Source: an uncultured Bacilli bacterium | GTDB lineage: Bacteria > Bacillota_I > Bacilli_A > RF39 > UBA660 | Length of the DNA: 37,343 nucleotides | Reading direction: 5' to 3' | Assembly: GCA_947629265.1 (NCBI GenBank) | Contig: CANRCZ010000001.1 | Location: 1 to 37,343 of the forward strand | Shown here: positions 1 to 7,854 of the stretch, one piece after another | Layout of the letters: the number at the start of each line of letters is the position of its first letter | Numbering within the stretch: the first letter of the stretch is position 1 | Notes under the pieces: generated by a model | Database searches by the model: none | Told to the model about the DNA's origin: nothing | What the model saw: the letters and a program-made list of their open reading frames with translations, nothing else | Position numbers and translations under genes: made by a program

Positions 1-246
1 ATGGCATACGAACACACAGTTATGACTATGAATGATTGGATAAATGCAACGGATAAATTATTAAAATTTAGAGAAAAGAATATTTTAACTCATTCTGGCA
101 AAATAACTCATAAGGAAGCAATAAATAAAGCTGAAAGAGAATATGAAAAATACAGGATAATTCAAGATCAAAGATATATATCTTCAATGGATGAATTTTA
201 CAATAAATATCTTAATGAAACTAAAAATAGTAGTGACAAGAATTAA
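1..246 (+). CDS. RhuM-family protein, C-terminal fragment (cut by window start)
   Basis: The frame is open from the first base to the TAA at 244-246 and gives 81 residues, so the gene very probably starts upstream of the window; the ATG at base 1 is likely an internal methionine. The segment MNDWINATDKLLKF, then ILTHSGKITHKEA, then EREYEKYRIIQDQRY resembles the end of RhuM-type proteins (virulence protein RhuM family, PF13310), which typically finish with a W-I-x-x-L-D helix, a G-K-I-S/T-H turn and an E-Y-E-K-Y/F-R helix. The biochemical role of the family is not established. No membrane segment is visible in what remains. The identification rests on remembered family features and only the tail is present. 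Confidence 0.7.
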   Translation: MAYEHTVMTMNDWINATDKLLKFREKNILTHSGKITHKEAINKAEREYEKYRIIQDQRYISSMDEFYNKYLNETKNSSDKN

Positions 247-301
247 TGTTAATAAAATCATTGTTAACTAATGAAAAATAATTTAAAAAAGGAGTGAAAA
301 T

Positions 302-535
302 ATGAAAATTGATTGGATATCTCTTTTTATAGGAGGAATTATTGGGGCTTTTTTTAGTTGGATAATTACAAAATTTTATTATGAAAAATCAAAAAAAGAT
401 AGTAATATAAGTGCTGAAAAAAAGAATATAAGTGACGAAAAAAAACACCAAGAAATAATTGAAAAGTTAAATGATATAAAAGATAATAGTATAGGATTTG
501 AGGTTATAGAAGAATTAAAGGATAAAAATCAATAA
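302..535 (+). CDS. Small single-pass membrane protein, unknown function
   Basis: A 77-residue protein with a good ribosome-binding site (AAAGGAG, 8 bases before the ATG). Residues about 6-25 (WISLFIGGIIGAFFSWIITK) form one hydrophobic helix, followed by a charged Lys/Glu/Asp-rich tail that is likely helical or coiled-coil and cytoplasmic. I do not recognise a family. It stands between the RhuM-like gene (56 bases upstream) and a strong terminator at 586, and could share a transcript with the former. Small one-helix proteins of this layout occur near toxins and phage genes, but nothing here proves such a role. Confidence 0.75.
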   Translation: MKIDWISLFIGGIIGAFFSWIITKFYYEKSKKDSNISAEKKNISDEKKHQEIIEKLNDIKDNSIGFEVIEELKDKNQ

Positions 536-585
536 AAAAGATATTAATTTATTATATTTTGTAGCCAAAGAAAATCAAAAATATT

Positions 586-610
586 AAAAACTGAATTTTC
601 AGTTTTTTCT
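586..610 (+). terminator. Rho-independent terminator
   Basis: The arms 586-594 (AAAAACTGA) and 599-607 (TCAGTTTTT) are perfectly complementary around a 4-base loop and run into T-rich sequence. It ends the transcript of the small membrane protein just before the promoter of the first surface-protein gene. Confidence 0.8.
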
Positions 611-619
611 TTGTAATGA

Positions 620-648
620 TTGAAAATATAATATAAATATTATATAAT
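620..648 (+). promoter_or_regulatory. SigA-type promoter of surface paralog 1
   Basis: TTGAAA at 620-625 and TATAAT at 643-648 are separated by exactly 17 bases, a near-consensus vegetative promoter 35 bases upstream of the ATG at 684. The same arrangement recurs before paralog 2 at 1590-1618. Confidence 0.8.
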
Positions 649-702
649 TAGAATGTAAAAATAAAGAAAAGGAGACAAGAAAAATGAAAGAGAAAATAAA
701 GC

Positions 703-1524
703 TTGGGGGGGGGTTATCTACTAATAATTTTAGTACTATTAGTGATAACTAATGGTATAACATATGGAGCTAGTCAATTGACTAGTGATGGTGTGAGTTA
801 CACTAGAGGTAGTAATACTATGAGTGTAAAGCAAGCTTTGGATGATTTAATGAGTAAGTCATCTAAAGTTGATGATTTAGAGAAAAAAGCTAATGAATTA
901 GAAGAAAAATCAAAAGTTTATAAGTATGCTAAATTAGCTGACGTAGTAAAACAAGGCGACTATGTAGCGTATAATGCTGGGACATGGGATTCATCAGTAA
1001 AATTACCGACAACTCAAGGAAACTTTGGCGGTTATACTGCTAGTACTAGTAAAAATGCCAGTGTAGTTTGTGAGTCTGGTTGGGGTTCAACAAACTTAAA
1101 GGGATGGCGTGTTCTAAAAGTTGTAAGTAATCAAGTGTATTTAGTCCACGCAGGTCAACCTGAATGTTATTATCATGGAATTAATTCAAGTGATAGTTTA
1201 ACGAAATTAGACTTAAGAGCTCAAAATACATATGTAGATGGAAAATATGCTGAGTCTGCACATGCAATGACTTATCAAGAAGCTTTTGATATTACTGGTA
1301 GTGAAAATACTACCACCAAGGATTTAAGAAAAACAGATGCTAGATATTGGTTAGCAGCTGCGGTTAACAGCACTGACTTGCGAACTGTGGATCCTTCTGG
1401 TAATATCAGTAAAAGTGGTGGATATGCACACGGTTTCCGCCCGGTTGTAGTTCTAAAATCAACTGTCTTTACAACAGGTCAAGGTCAAGATCAATTTAGT
1501 CAACCAGCTTGGATACTTGTATAA
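703..1524 (+). CDS. Surface protein paralog 1 with variable lectin-like C-terminus; G9 tract puts it out of frame
   Basis: The open frame begins at a TTG (703) that has no ribosome-binding site. The natural start is ATG 684, preceded by AAAGGAGA. From that ATG the frame runs through the nine-G tract 705-713 and stops at 750-752 after 22 codons. With eight (or eleven) G the ATG would join the body frame and give MKEKIKLGGGYLLIILVLLV, a charged N-terminus plus hydrophobic anchor, about 279 residues in total. After the anchor come a shared stalk motif (SVKQALDDL) and a short coiled coil (about 55-72). The C-terminal domain has two cysteines about 36 residues apart, LKGWRVLK, LVHAGQPECYYH, a variable loop region and GFRPVVVLKS. 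This resembles the C-type-lectin/DUF6273-like fold. As sequenced the gene is in the OFF state, unless the tract length is an assembly error. Paralog 2 follows after a terminator. Confidence 0.8.
   Translation: MGGGYLLIILVLLVITNGITYGASQLTSDGVSYTRGSNTMSVKQALDDLMSKSSKVDDLEKKANELEEKSKVYKYAKLADVVKQGDYVAYNAGTWDSSVKLPTTQGNFGGYTASTSKNASVVCESGWGSTNLKGWRVLKVVSNQVYLVHAGQPECYYHGINSSDSLTKLDLRAQNTYVDGKYAESAHAMTYQEAFDITGSENTTTKDLRKTDARYWLAAAVNSTDLRTVDPSGNISKSGGYAHGFRPVVVLKSTVFTTGQGQDQFSQPAWILV
705..713 (+). repeat. Poly-G (9) tract, probable phase-variation switch of paralog 1
   Basis: Nine consecutive G lie 21 bases after the ATG at 684, in DNA where long G runs are otherwise absent. Loss of one G (or gain of two) fuses the ATG frame with the 270-codon body. 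Homopolymer slippage at such tracts is the classic mechanism of on/off contingency genes. Confidence 0.8.
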
Positions 1525-1542
1525 TGATAAATAAAAAATATT

Positions 1543-1567
1543 AAAAGCTGATAATTTAGCTTTTTTT
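1543..1567 (+). terminator. Rho-independent terminator after paralog 1
   Basis: AAAAGCT (1543-1549) pairs with AGCTTTT (1558-1564) across an 8-base loop and is followed by a T run to 1567. It separates the two surface-protein transcription units. Confidence 0.7.
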
Positions 1568-1589
1568 CTTTTGAATAAATAAAACAGTA

Positions 1590-1618
1590 TTGAAAATACA
1601 ATATAAATTTAGTATAAT
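1590..1618 (+). promoter_or_regulatory. SigA-type promoter of surface paralog 2
   Basis: TTGAAA (1590-1595) and TATAAT (1613-1618) with a 17-base spacer. The region from here through the ATG at 1653 is nearly identical to that of paralog 1, so the duplication included the promoter, ribosome-binding site and G tract. Confidence 0.8.
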
Positions 1619-1671
1619 TAGAGTGTAAAATAAAGAAAAGGAGACAAGAAAAATGAAAGAGAAAATAAGGC

Positions 1672-2742
1672 TTGGGGGGGGGTTATCTACTAATAATATT
1701 AGTACTATTAGTGGTAACTAATAGTATTACATATGGTGTAAGTCAATATACAAGTGATAGTGTAAGTTACACTAGAGATGGTGAAACTAAAAGTGTGAAA
1801 GAAGCATTAGATGATTTGATTGTTAAGGTTGATAAAAAGAGTGGAAACTTTAATATTACATTAGCTGAACAACCAATAGTAAATGGTAAAACAGTAAGTG
1901 CGACTACATATAAAAATCTTGTTAATACTGTAATAGATAAAATGGTTACTGCAATGGGATCAACAGCAACAATGGCAGAGTTAACAGCATTAAAAAGTGC
2001 AACATTAACATGGACAAGTGAAAATTCTACTATTGCAACTGTAAACGGAACAAATGTAACAGGAAAATCTGTAGGAAAAACAAAAATAATAGGAATAGAT
2101 AGTACAGGAAAAAAAGTAACAGTTCCAGTAAATGTAATTGCAGGTGAATATTTAGCTCAAAAAGCAAAAGTAGGAGATTACGTAGCTTATGATGCTGGTA
2201 ACTGGAATGTCGCTACAAATATACCATGGTCTCACGGACAATTCGGAGGAAATGGAACGGGTAATAAAGGAAATAGTGTAACTTGCGAGTCTAGATTTGG
2301 TTCACCAAATTTGAAAGGTTGGAGAGTGTTAAAAATTGATAGTGGCCAAGTCTACCTAGTCCACGCTGGACAACCCGAATGTTATTATCATGTTTTTGAA
2401 AGTACTACTACCGCATATGGTGCTGCAAGTAAAAAAGCATTAGATGATCACGCTCAGAGTGTATATGTAAATCAATACGCACAATCAGCACATGTTATGA
2501 CTAAAGACGAGGTTGAAGCTATTACCAATACTAGTGATACTTTACGAAAAACCGGAACATATTATTATCTGGCCACTGCAGCTTCTCAGTACTTGTATTA
2601 CGTGAGTGATGATGGTAGCTTCGACTACACCGGCAGCAACCATTCTTGGGGTTTTCGCCCAGTTGTAGTTCTGAAATCTACAGTCCTAACTACAGGTGAG
2701 GGACAAGATATGTTTGGAAATAAAGCTTGGATAATAGCATAA
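1672..2742 (+). CDS. Surface protein paralog 2: Ig-like stalk and hypervariable lectin-like C-terminus; G9 tract, out of frame
   Basis: As in paralog 1, the open frame starts at a TTG (1672) without a ribosome-binding site, while ATG 1653 has AAAGGAGA upstream but is one base out of frame because of the nine-G tract 1674-1682; its frame stops at 1719-1721. With eight G the product would be about 362 residues starting MKEKIRLGGGYLL. Order: hydrophobic anchor, SVSYTR...SVKEALDDL stalk motif, a bacterial Ig-like (Big_2-type) domain at about 58-160 with LTWTSENSTIATV and G-K-S-V-G-K-T, then a C-terminal domain with two cysteines, LKGWRVLK, LVHAGQPECYYH, a variable segment and WGFRPVVVLKS. Codons 2617-2640 all end in C, unlike the rest of the gene. 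Likely a surface adhesin or receptor-like display protein; the ligand is unknown. Confidence 0.82.
   Translation: MGGGYLLIILVLLVVTNSITYGVSQYTSDSVSYTRDGETKSVKEALDDLIVKVDKKSGNFNITLAEQPIVNGKTVSATTYKNLVNTVIDKMVTAMGSTATMAELTALKSATLTWTSENSTIATVNGTNVTGKSVGKTKIIGIDSTGKKVTVPVNVIAGEYLAQKAKVGDYVAYDAGNWNVATNIPWSHGQFGGNGTGNKGNSVTCESRFGSPNLKGWRVLKIDSGQVYLVHAGQPECYYHVFESTTTAYGAASKKALDDHAQSVYVNQYAQSAHVMTKDEVEAITNTSDTLRKTGTYYYLATAASQYLYYVSDDGSFDYTGSNHSWGFRPVVVLKSTVLTTGEGQDMFGNKAWIIA
1674..1682 (+). repeat. Poly-G (9) tract, probable phase-variation switch of paralog 2
   Basis: The second copy of the nine-G tract, in the same position relative to the ATG (21 bases after it) and the same off-frame register as at 705-713. 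Both genes therefore appear OFF together in this assembly. Confidence 0.8.
2596..2666 (+). other. Candidate variable region (DGR-type or recombination cassette) of paralog 2
   Basis: Between conserved YYYLA and GFRPVVVL blocks this stretch differs completely from the other two paralogs. At 2617-2640 the eight codons AGC TTC GAC TAC ACC GGC AGC AAC are all NNC, atypical for a gene whose codons otherwise mostly end in A or T. In diversity-generating retroelements, AAC codons of a template repeat mutate at A positions and yield NNC codons. This is inference: no template repeat or reverse transcriptase is present here. Confidence 0.5.
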
Positions 2743-2744
2743 AC

Positions 2745-2769
2745 AAAAAACGCAATAACTGCGTTTTTT
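2745..2769. terminator. Bidirectional terminator between paralog 2 and rlmH
   Basis: The ten-base arms 2745-2754 (AAAAAACGCA) and 2760-2769 (TGCGTTTTTT) are perfectly complementary around a 5-base loop. A-run and T-run flanks let it serve both convergent transcription units. Confidence 0.85.
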
Positions 2770-2772
2770 ATA

Positions 2773-3228
2773 CTACTTATGATAAGTTTCATTATTAATA
2801 ATTTTATAACAACGATATATCTGCTCTAACAATATAACCCTAAATAATTGATGCGGAAAAGTTAACTTAGAAAAAGATAATTTTAAATCACTCAATTTTT
2901 TAATATCATCATGTAAACCATAAGAACCACCAATAATAAAAGTAATATTAGGATTATAAATTTGAATTTCCTCTATTTTTTTAGATAAATCTACTGAATT
3001 ATACATATTACCATCAATCTCTAAAGTAATAATATAATCACCCTTTTTAATTTGTTTTAAAATTAAATCTTTTTCACTCTCTAAAACTTTATCAATATCA
3101 TCATAACTTTGATCCTTTAACTCAATAATTTCTAAATTAACATACTTTTTAATTCTTTTAGAATATTCATTGATAGCTTCAATCAAAAAATTTTCCTTAA
3201 TCTTACCAATACAAATAATCTTAATCAT
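2773..3228 (-). CDS. rlmH: 23S rRNA (pseudouridine1915-N3)-methyltransferase RlmH
   Basis: A 151-residue SPOUT-class methyltransferase that methylates N3 of pseudouridine 1915 in helix 69 of 23S rRNA on assembled ribosomes, using S-adenosylmethionine. Visible signatures are the N-terminal MIKIICIGKIKE strand, FIIGGSYGL at residues 97-105 (trefoil-knot SAM-binding loop), the LTFPHQLFRVILLEQIYRCYKI helix region and the conserved C-terminal YHK. The length is normal for the family. Its start overlaps the end of the upstream yycJ-like gene by 4 bases (ATGA-type overlap), so the two are translationally coupled, and it is the last gene of the rplI-dnaB-yycJ-rlmH cluster. Confident. Confidence 0.97.
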   Translation of the reverse strand: MIKIICIGKIKENFLIEAINEYSKRIKKYVNLEIIELKDQSYDDIDKVLESEKDLILKQIKKGDYIITLEIDGNMYNSVDLSKKIEEIQIYNPNITFIIGGSYGLHDDIKKLSDLKLSFSKLTFPHQLFRVILLEQIYRCYKIINNETYHK

Positions 3229-3998
3229 AATTCAATAAGTTCAGATCTTTCATACTGTGAAGCTATAACAATATTATCAAAATCAATATTATGACTTTTT
3301 AAAGTACTATTCAAAGTATCAAGTGCTAAAGTAGGATCATTATTTTCCTCACTTAAATGTGCTAAAAAAATTACTTTTGTCTTATCACCAATAAACTTAG
3401 ATAAATAAAAAGATGAATCCTTATTAGAAAGATGACCACTATCCCCTAATATTCTTTGTTTTAAATAATAAGGATAACTACCATTCATCAATTTATCAAT
3501 ATCGTGATTACTTTCCATAATATAAGCACTATGATTAGATAATTTATCAAAATTCTTATCCTTAATATAACCAGTATCAGTTATATAAACAACTGACTTA
3601 TTATCATAACTTACAATATAAGCATTAGAATCACTAGCATCATGAGACGTTTTAACTACCCTAACTAATAGATCATCAATATAAAAATCACTATCGATTA
3701 AATGATAATTATCGATAACAAACTGTTTAGATAGATCATCATACATTTTCTTAGTTAAATATAAAGGAGTATGATATTTCTTTAAAAACACCTTTAAACC
3801 TGCTATATGATCACTATGTGTATGCGTTATCAATATTCCCTTTAAACTACTAGGATTAACCATTAACTCTTCTAAAAGTTCAACCGCATGAGAACTAGTA
3901 ATACCTAAATCAATTAAAATCGCTGTTTCATCATTTTTAATTAATGTACAATTACCCTTAGAACCACTTGCTAGTACACATACCTTTAAACTACTCAT
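3225..3998 (-). CDS. yycJ: YycJ/WalJ-type metallo-beta-lactamase-fold hydrolase
   Basis: A 257-residue MBL-fold protein of the YycJ/WalJ type. The metal-binding motif THTHSDH lies at residues 58-64, a later aspartate in YITDTG and a histidine in FLAHLSEEN complete the usual ligand set, and the N-terminal VLASGSKGNCTLI block is typical. In Bacillus and Staphylococcus the orthologue sits beside walRK and has been linked to cell division, DNA repair and 5'-exonuclease activity. Here no WalRK genes adjoin; the gene lies between dnaB (8-base overlap) and rlmH (4-base overlap), so it is part of one co-translated operon. The family call is secure; the exact substrate is not settled. Confidence 0.93.
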   Translation of the reverse strand: MSSLKVCVLASGSKGNCTLIKNDETAILIDLGITSSHAVELLEELMVNPSSLKGILITHTHSDHIAGLKVFLKKYHTPLYLTKKMYDDLSKQFVIDNYHLIDSDFYIDDLLVRVVKTSHDASDSNAYIVSYDNKSVVYITDTGYIKDKNFDKLSNHSAYIMESNHDIDKLMNGSYPYYLKQRILGDSGHLSNKDSSFYLSKFIGDKTKVIFLAHLSEENNDPTLALDTLNSTLKSHNIDFDNIVIASQYERSELIEL

Positions 3999-5334
3999 GT
4001 TCTAACCTCTCATTATTATCAAAATTAACAAATGTCGATTTATCACGTTTAAAAATCAAATCGACCGTTGTCGTAGGACCATTACGATGCTTTCTAATAA
4101 TAAACTCACTTTTACTAGTATTTTCATCGATCATTTTAGTAGGATCATAATAATCCTCACGATATAAGAAAGCCACGATATCAGCATCCTGTTCAATAGA
4201 ACCAGATTCCCTTAAATCACTTAAAATCGGTCTTTTATCATCACGAGAGTCAACACTACGAGAAAGTTGGGCTAAAGCGATAATTGGTACCTCTATTTCC
4301 ATCGATAAAGTTTTAAGTGAACGTGAAATTTCAGCGATTTCTTGTTGACGATTACCAGAATACTTAGAATTTACACTGATCAATTGTAAGTAGTCGATAA
4401 TGATGACTCCTAAATTACCCTCACTCGCTAATCTTCTAGCCTTAGCACGAATTTCACCTATCGAAATACCAGGTGTATCATCGATAAATATTTTAGTTTC
4501 AGCTAACCTACTTATAGCTTCATTTACCCTCTTCCAATCATTGTTTTCTAACTTACCACTCGATAATTTACGACTATCAATCTGTCCAACCGAAGCTAAC
4601 ATACGCATCGCTAATTGTTCAGCTGGCATTTCAAGATTGAATATAGCTACACTTTTATCAGTATTCATAGCAATATTAGTTGCAACATTAAGTGCAAAAG
4701 CTGTTTTTCCCATAGCTGGTCTAGCAGCAATAATGATTAATTCCGTAGGATGCAAACCAGATGTAACACTATCTAACCTACCAAAACCAGTTGGTACACC
4801 AGTTATCTCACCTTTAGTTTTAGCAAGCTTCTCCAAACTAGCTTGTGTCTTCATTAAAACGTCTTGAATACTTTGAAATTCACTAGCATTTCTAGTTCTT
4901 CCAATATCTAAGACAACTTTTTCTGATTTATCAAGTAGTTCATCTAAAGAACTAGCCCAATTATAACTATCATTTTCAATCGCTTGAGCTGTTTCAATTA
5001 AACGTCTTTTAATAGCATTTTCATTGACGATTTTAATATACTCTTCAACATTAGCAGCACTCGGTACGATAGAGGTTAATTCGGTAATATACTCTACTCC
5101 ACCCACTTGATTTAAAATTTTTCTTTTTTCAAGCTCTGAACAAATAATGGTCATATCGATAGGTTTACCTTGTTCATCTAATTCTTTTATCACATCAAAA
5201 ATCTGTTTATGACTATCTAAATAAAAGCTTTCCTTAGTTAAACTTTCCGTACATTTTTTTAAAGCTTTATTAGACATAAACATTGAACCTAATACAGATT
5301 GTTCGGCATTATTGTCATGAGGCATACCGTTCAT
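3991..5334 (-). CDS. dnaB: Replicative DNA helicase DnaB
   Basis: The hexameric 5'-3' helicase that opens DNA ahead of the replisome and binds DnaG primase through its N-terminal domain (the gene is called dnaC in Bacillus subtilis). The 447-residue length is normal. Residues 4-105 form the N-terminal helical domain (PHDNNAEQSVLG start). The RecA-like ATPase domain carries Walker A ARPAMGKTA at 204-212, Walker B GVIIIDYLQLI at 309-319, and a C-terminal RKHRNGPTTTVDLIF block. The start ATG at 5334 has a GAGGGTG ribosome-binding site that overlaps the rplI stop codon, 3 bases upstream, indicating coupled translation. It overlaps yycJ by 8 bases. Confidence 0.97.
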   Translation of the reverse strand: MNGMPHDNNAEQSVLGSMFMSNKALKKCTESLTKESFYLDSHKQIFDVIKELDEQGKPIDMTIICSELEKRKILNQVGGVEYITELTSIVPSAANVEEYIKIVNENAIKRRLIETAQAIENDSYNWASSLDELLDKSEKVVLDIGRTRNASEFQSIQDVLMKTQASLEKLAKTKGEITGVPTGFGRLDSVTSGLHPTELIIIAARPAMGKTAFALNVATNIAMNTDKSVAIFNLEMPAEQLAMRMLASVGQIDSRKLSSGKLENNDWKRVNEAISRLAETKIFIDDTPGISIGEIRAKARRLASEGNLGVIIIDYLQLISVNSKYSGNRQQEIAEISRSLKTLSMEIEVPIIALAQLSRSVDSRDDKRPILSDLRESGSIEQDADIVAFLYREDYYDPTKMIDENTSKSEFIIRKHRNGPTTTVDLIFKRDKSTFVNFDNNERLEHE

Positions 5335-5337
5335 AAA

Positions 5338-5778
5338 TCACCCTCTTACTTCTATTTTAATAGTAGCGATAACCTTTTTATGTAATTCGATATTTACATT
5401 ATGAAAACCTAATGATGATATTTGATTATCTAATTTAATTTGAACTTTATCGATATTGTAACCTTTCTTATCAAGTTCTTGCTTAATTTGTTTCGTAGAA
5501 ATAGTTCCAAAAACTCTATCATGATCACCAGTTTTAACATGAAAAACAAATTTATCACTTTCTAATTTTTTCTTTAAATCTTCCATATCTTTAATAAGCA
5601 ATGTTTCTTTTAATTTATTACTTTCTAATTCATTACTTAATTTTTTAATATTGTTTTCATCAGCTCTTAAAGCATAGCCTTTTTTAATTAAGAAATTGTT
5701 AGCATAACCATCACTAACCTCTTTTATTTCATTTTTTTTACCTTGTTTTTTAACATCTTTAATAAATATAACTTTCAT
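5338..5778 (-). CDS. rplI: 50S ribosomal protein bL9
   Basis: Protein bL9 binds 23S rRNA near the L1 stalk base with its N-domain and reaches out along a long helix to its C-domain. The 146 residues show the signature [20 protein letters not shown], then [16 protein letters not shown] (residues about 22-37), a long charged helix and a C-terminal domain with FGTISTKQI. The length is typical. The start has AAAGGTGATTT upstream. It is the first gene of the rplI-dnaB-yycJ-rlmH operon; the gdpP gene often found before it in Firmicutes is absent. Stop codon TGA confirms the standard code. Confidence 0.96.
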   Translation of the reverse strand: MKVIFIKDVKKQGKKNEIKEVSDGYANNFLIKKGYALRADENNIKKLSNELESNKLKETLLIKDMEDLKKKLESDKFVFHVKTGDHDRVFGTISTKQIKQELDKKGYNIDKVQIKLDNQISSLGFHNVNIELHKKVIATIKIEVRG

Positions 5779-5860
5779 AAATCACCTTTTCCTAAAGTGT
5801 ATTATACCACTAAATCATATAATTTTAACAAAAACTTATATATTAATTATACTATGAAAT

Positions 5861-5888
5861 AAAAAAAAATAAAGCTTTTACAGCTATA
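5861..5888 (-). terminator. Probable weak terminator after whiA
   Basis: Read on the minus strand, TATAGCT and AGCTTTA pair with one mismatch around a short loop just after the whiA stop, followed by a long T run (A run on plus at 5861-5869). Confidence 0.5.
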
Positions 5889-5889
5889 T

Positions 5890-6804
5890 TTATTTGTTAC
5901 TATTTCTAATATTGTTCGCTAGAGTTTTAATTTTATCAAAACGGTGGTGTAATCCTGATTTAGTAATAGGTTTACCCGTTTCTAAACTTATGATTTCACT
6001 TAACTCTAAAAGTGACTCCTCTTTATATTTTAATCTATATATAGCAGCTTCTTTAGTTTTATCATCTAATAGATCTAAACCACCGACGTCCATGATTAAT
6101 TCAATGTCTTTAACTTGATTATTCGCTGTTTCAATTATTTTATTAACATTAGCTTGTTCACAATTGTTTAATCGATTAGTCATATTTTTATGATCACGAT
6201 ATATTCTTATATCTTCAAAATAAAATAATGACTCATTAGCGTTTACAATTCTTAAAAAATCACCAATCTTTTCCGCTTCTTTAATATAGACCATATACTT
6301 ATTATCTTTTTTAATGACCTTGCTATTTAGATTAAATTTATTAAGTAGATCGGATACAAAATCAGCATACTCTTTATTATTTACAAAAAATTCCAAATGA
6401 TATCTTGATTTAGCTGGATCATTAATACTACCAACTCCCATAAATAATCCTTTTATATAAGATCTAACAGCATCTTCATCATCGATAATATATAAACTAG
6501 GAATATTGTTGTTAAGGGATAAATCTTCGATAATAAAATCTACTTTGTTTTTAATTTCTAATATATAGATTAAATTTTTATTAAAATTAAATCCACGACG
6601 AACTGTTATTTTAGGTATTATTTGATATTTTCTTTTAATTAAGTTATATATTCTCCTAGCGACACTAGCATTTTCAGTTGATACTTTGATATTTTTATCG
6701 ATAACACCGATTGTTTTAATTAAAGCTGAAAGTTCAGCGATATTATCAATATCGATAATTTCTAACTTACTTATTTCATTTTTAACATTACTTGTAAATG
6801 ACAT
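5890..6804 (-). CDS. whiA: WhiA family DNA-binding regulator
   Basis: A 304-residue WhiA protein: an N-terminal degenerate LAGLIDADG homing-endonuclease-like fold (SYIKGLFMGVGSINDPAKSRYHLEFF at about 113-139) and a C-terminal helix-turn-helix (KEESLLELSEII ... KSGLHHRFDKI). In actinomycetes it controls sporulation-associated division; in Firmicutes it affects division and chromosome segregation and occurs with or without spores. It lies 6 bases after yvcK, the standard yvcK-whiA order. The usual third member, rapZ/yvcJ, is not upstream in this window. The family call is secure; targets in this organism are unknown. Confidence 0.95.
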   Translation of the reverse strand: MSFTSNVKNEISKLEIIDIDNIAELSALIKTIGVIDKNIKVSTENASVARRIYNLIKRKYQIIPKITVRRGFNFNKNLIYILEIKNKVDFIIEDLSLNNNIPSLYIIDDEDAVRSYIKGLFMGVGSINDPAKSRYHLEFFVNNKEYADFVSDLLNKFNLNSKVIKKDNKYMVYIKEAEKIGDFLRIVNANESLFYFEDIRIYRDHKNMTNRLNNCEQANVNKIIETANNQVKDIELIMDVGGLDLLDDKTKEAAIYRLKYKEESLLELSEIISLETGKPITKSGLHHRFDKIKTLANNIRNSNK

Positions 6805-6810
6805 ACTACC

Positions 6811-7752
6811 CTACTTTATCAGCGACGTAAAAATATCTAATGCTAGTTTATCAGTTCGATGTCTAATAATACCATTTTGAATTGTAACATAATTATTAGT
6901 TATCAGTTCAATGTTTTTAAGTTCATCTTTATCTAAATATACTTGATCTTTTTGTTCCAATGTTTCATATTTATTTTTAATATCATAAGGAATAATCCCC
7001 TCATTCGCGATAACTGTTTTGATTTTCTTTTTACCAAGGTAACTATTTAAAATATTTACATGATCACTTACTTTAAAACCATCAGTTTCACCTGGTTGTG
7101 TCATCATGTTACATACGTACATTATATCAGCTTTCGATTTATCGATTTCTTTTATCATCTTTTTACATATTAAATCAGGAATGATACTCGTATAGATACT
7201 ACCCATACTTAAGATAATTAAATCAGCATTACGAATAGCATCTAAAGCATCTTCTGAAACCTTAGGAGTTTTATCATAATAAACCTTTTTAATTTTTTTA
7301 TTACTTAAAGTAATATTATGCTCCCCTACTATTTCTGTATCATCATCCATAAGTCCAATTAATGATACATTATCTTCCGTTAATGGAACAACCTTACCTT
7401 TTAAATTTAAGACCTTACTTATAGCCTTTATACCATCGGCTAAATTACCAGTCATATTAGCCATCGCTGTTAATAATAAATTACCAACCGTATGACCATT
7501 CAAATCACTTATCGTATTAAATCGATAATTAAGTAACTTTTCAACCAATTCCTCAGTTTCTGATAATGATACTAATACCTTTCTTATATCACCAACCGCT
7601 GGAATATTAAACTCTTCTCTTAAAATACCAGTACTTTTTCCATCATCACAAACCGATACAACAGCAGTTATATTAACTGGAAATTGTTTTAATCCTACTA
7701 GTAGCTGGCTCATACCAGTACCACCACCTAAGACAACAACATTTTTATTCAT
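6811..7752 (-). CDS. yvcK: YvcK/GlmR gluconeogenesis factor
   Basis: A 313-residue CofD/YvcK-family protein. The glycine-rich N-terminal motif VLGGGTGMSQLLVGLK (residues about 7-22) and VGDIRKVLVSLS, GHTVGNLLLTAM and YVCNMMTQPGETDGF blocks are characteristic. In Bacillus subtilis GlmR binds UDP-GlcNAc and stimulates GlmS, steering carbon to cell-wall precursors during growth on gluconeogenic substrates. It heads a two-gene operon with whiA and is divergent from spoIIR; both promoters must lie in the short AT-rich gap 7753-7854. Nothing is unusual apart from the missing rapZ neighbour. Confidence 0.95.
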   Translation of the reverse strand: MNKNVVVLGGGTGMSQLLVGLKQFPVNITAVVSVCDDGKSTGILREEFNIPAVGDIRKVLVSLSETEELVEKLLNYRFNTISDLNGHTVGNLLLTAMANMTGNLADGIKAISKVLNLKGKVVPLTEDNVSLIGLMDDDTEIVGEHNITLSNKKIKKVYYDKTPKVSEDALDAIRNADLIILSMGSIYTSIIPDLICKKMIKEIDKSKADIMYVCNMMTQPGETDGFKVSDHVNILNSYLGKKKIKTVIANEGIIPYDIKNKYETLEQKDQVYLDKDELKNIELITNNYVTIQNGIIRHRTDKLALDIFTSLIK

Positions 7753-7854
7753 AGATTCCTCACATCCACTATATAATTTTCTACTATATTATACTATATT
7801 TATAAAAAAATGTATAAAAAAAATTTATTTTATCATTATAAGGTAGGTGATACA

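Noticed and set aside
4400-4867. 155-codon ORF opposite dnaB
   Set aside because: It is antisense to the secure dnaB frame, has no ribosome-binding site and no family resemblance.
5341-7752. rapZ (yvcJ) expected beside yvcK-whiA
   Set aside because: The gene upstream of yvcK is divergent spoIIR, and no P-loop RapZ protein occurs in the window; reported only as an absence.
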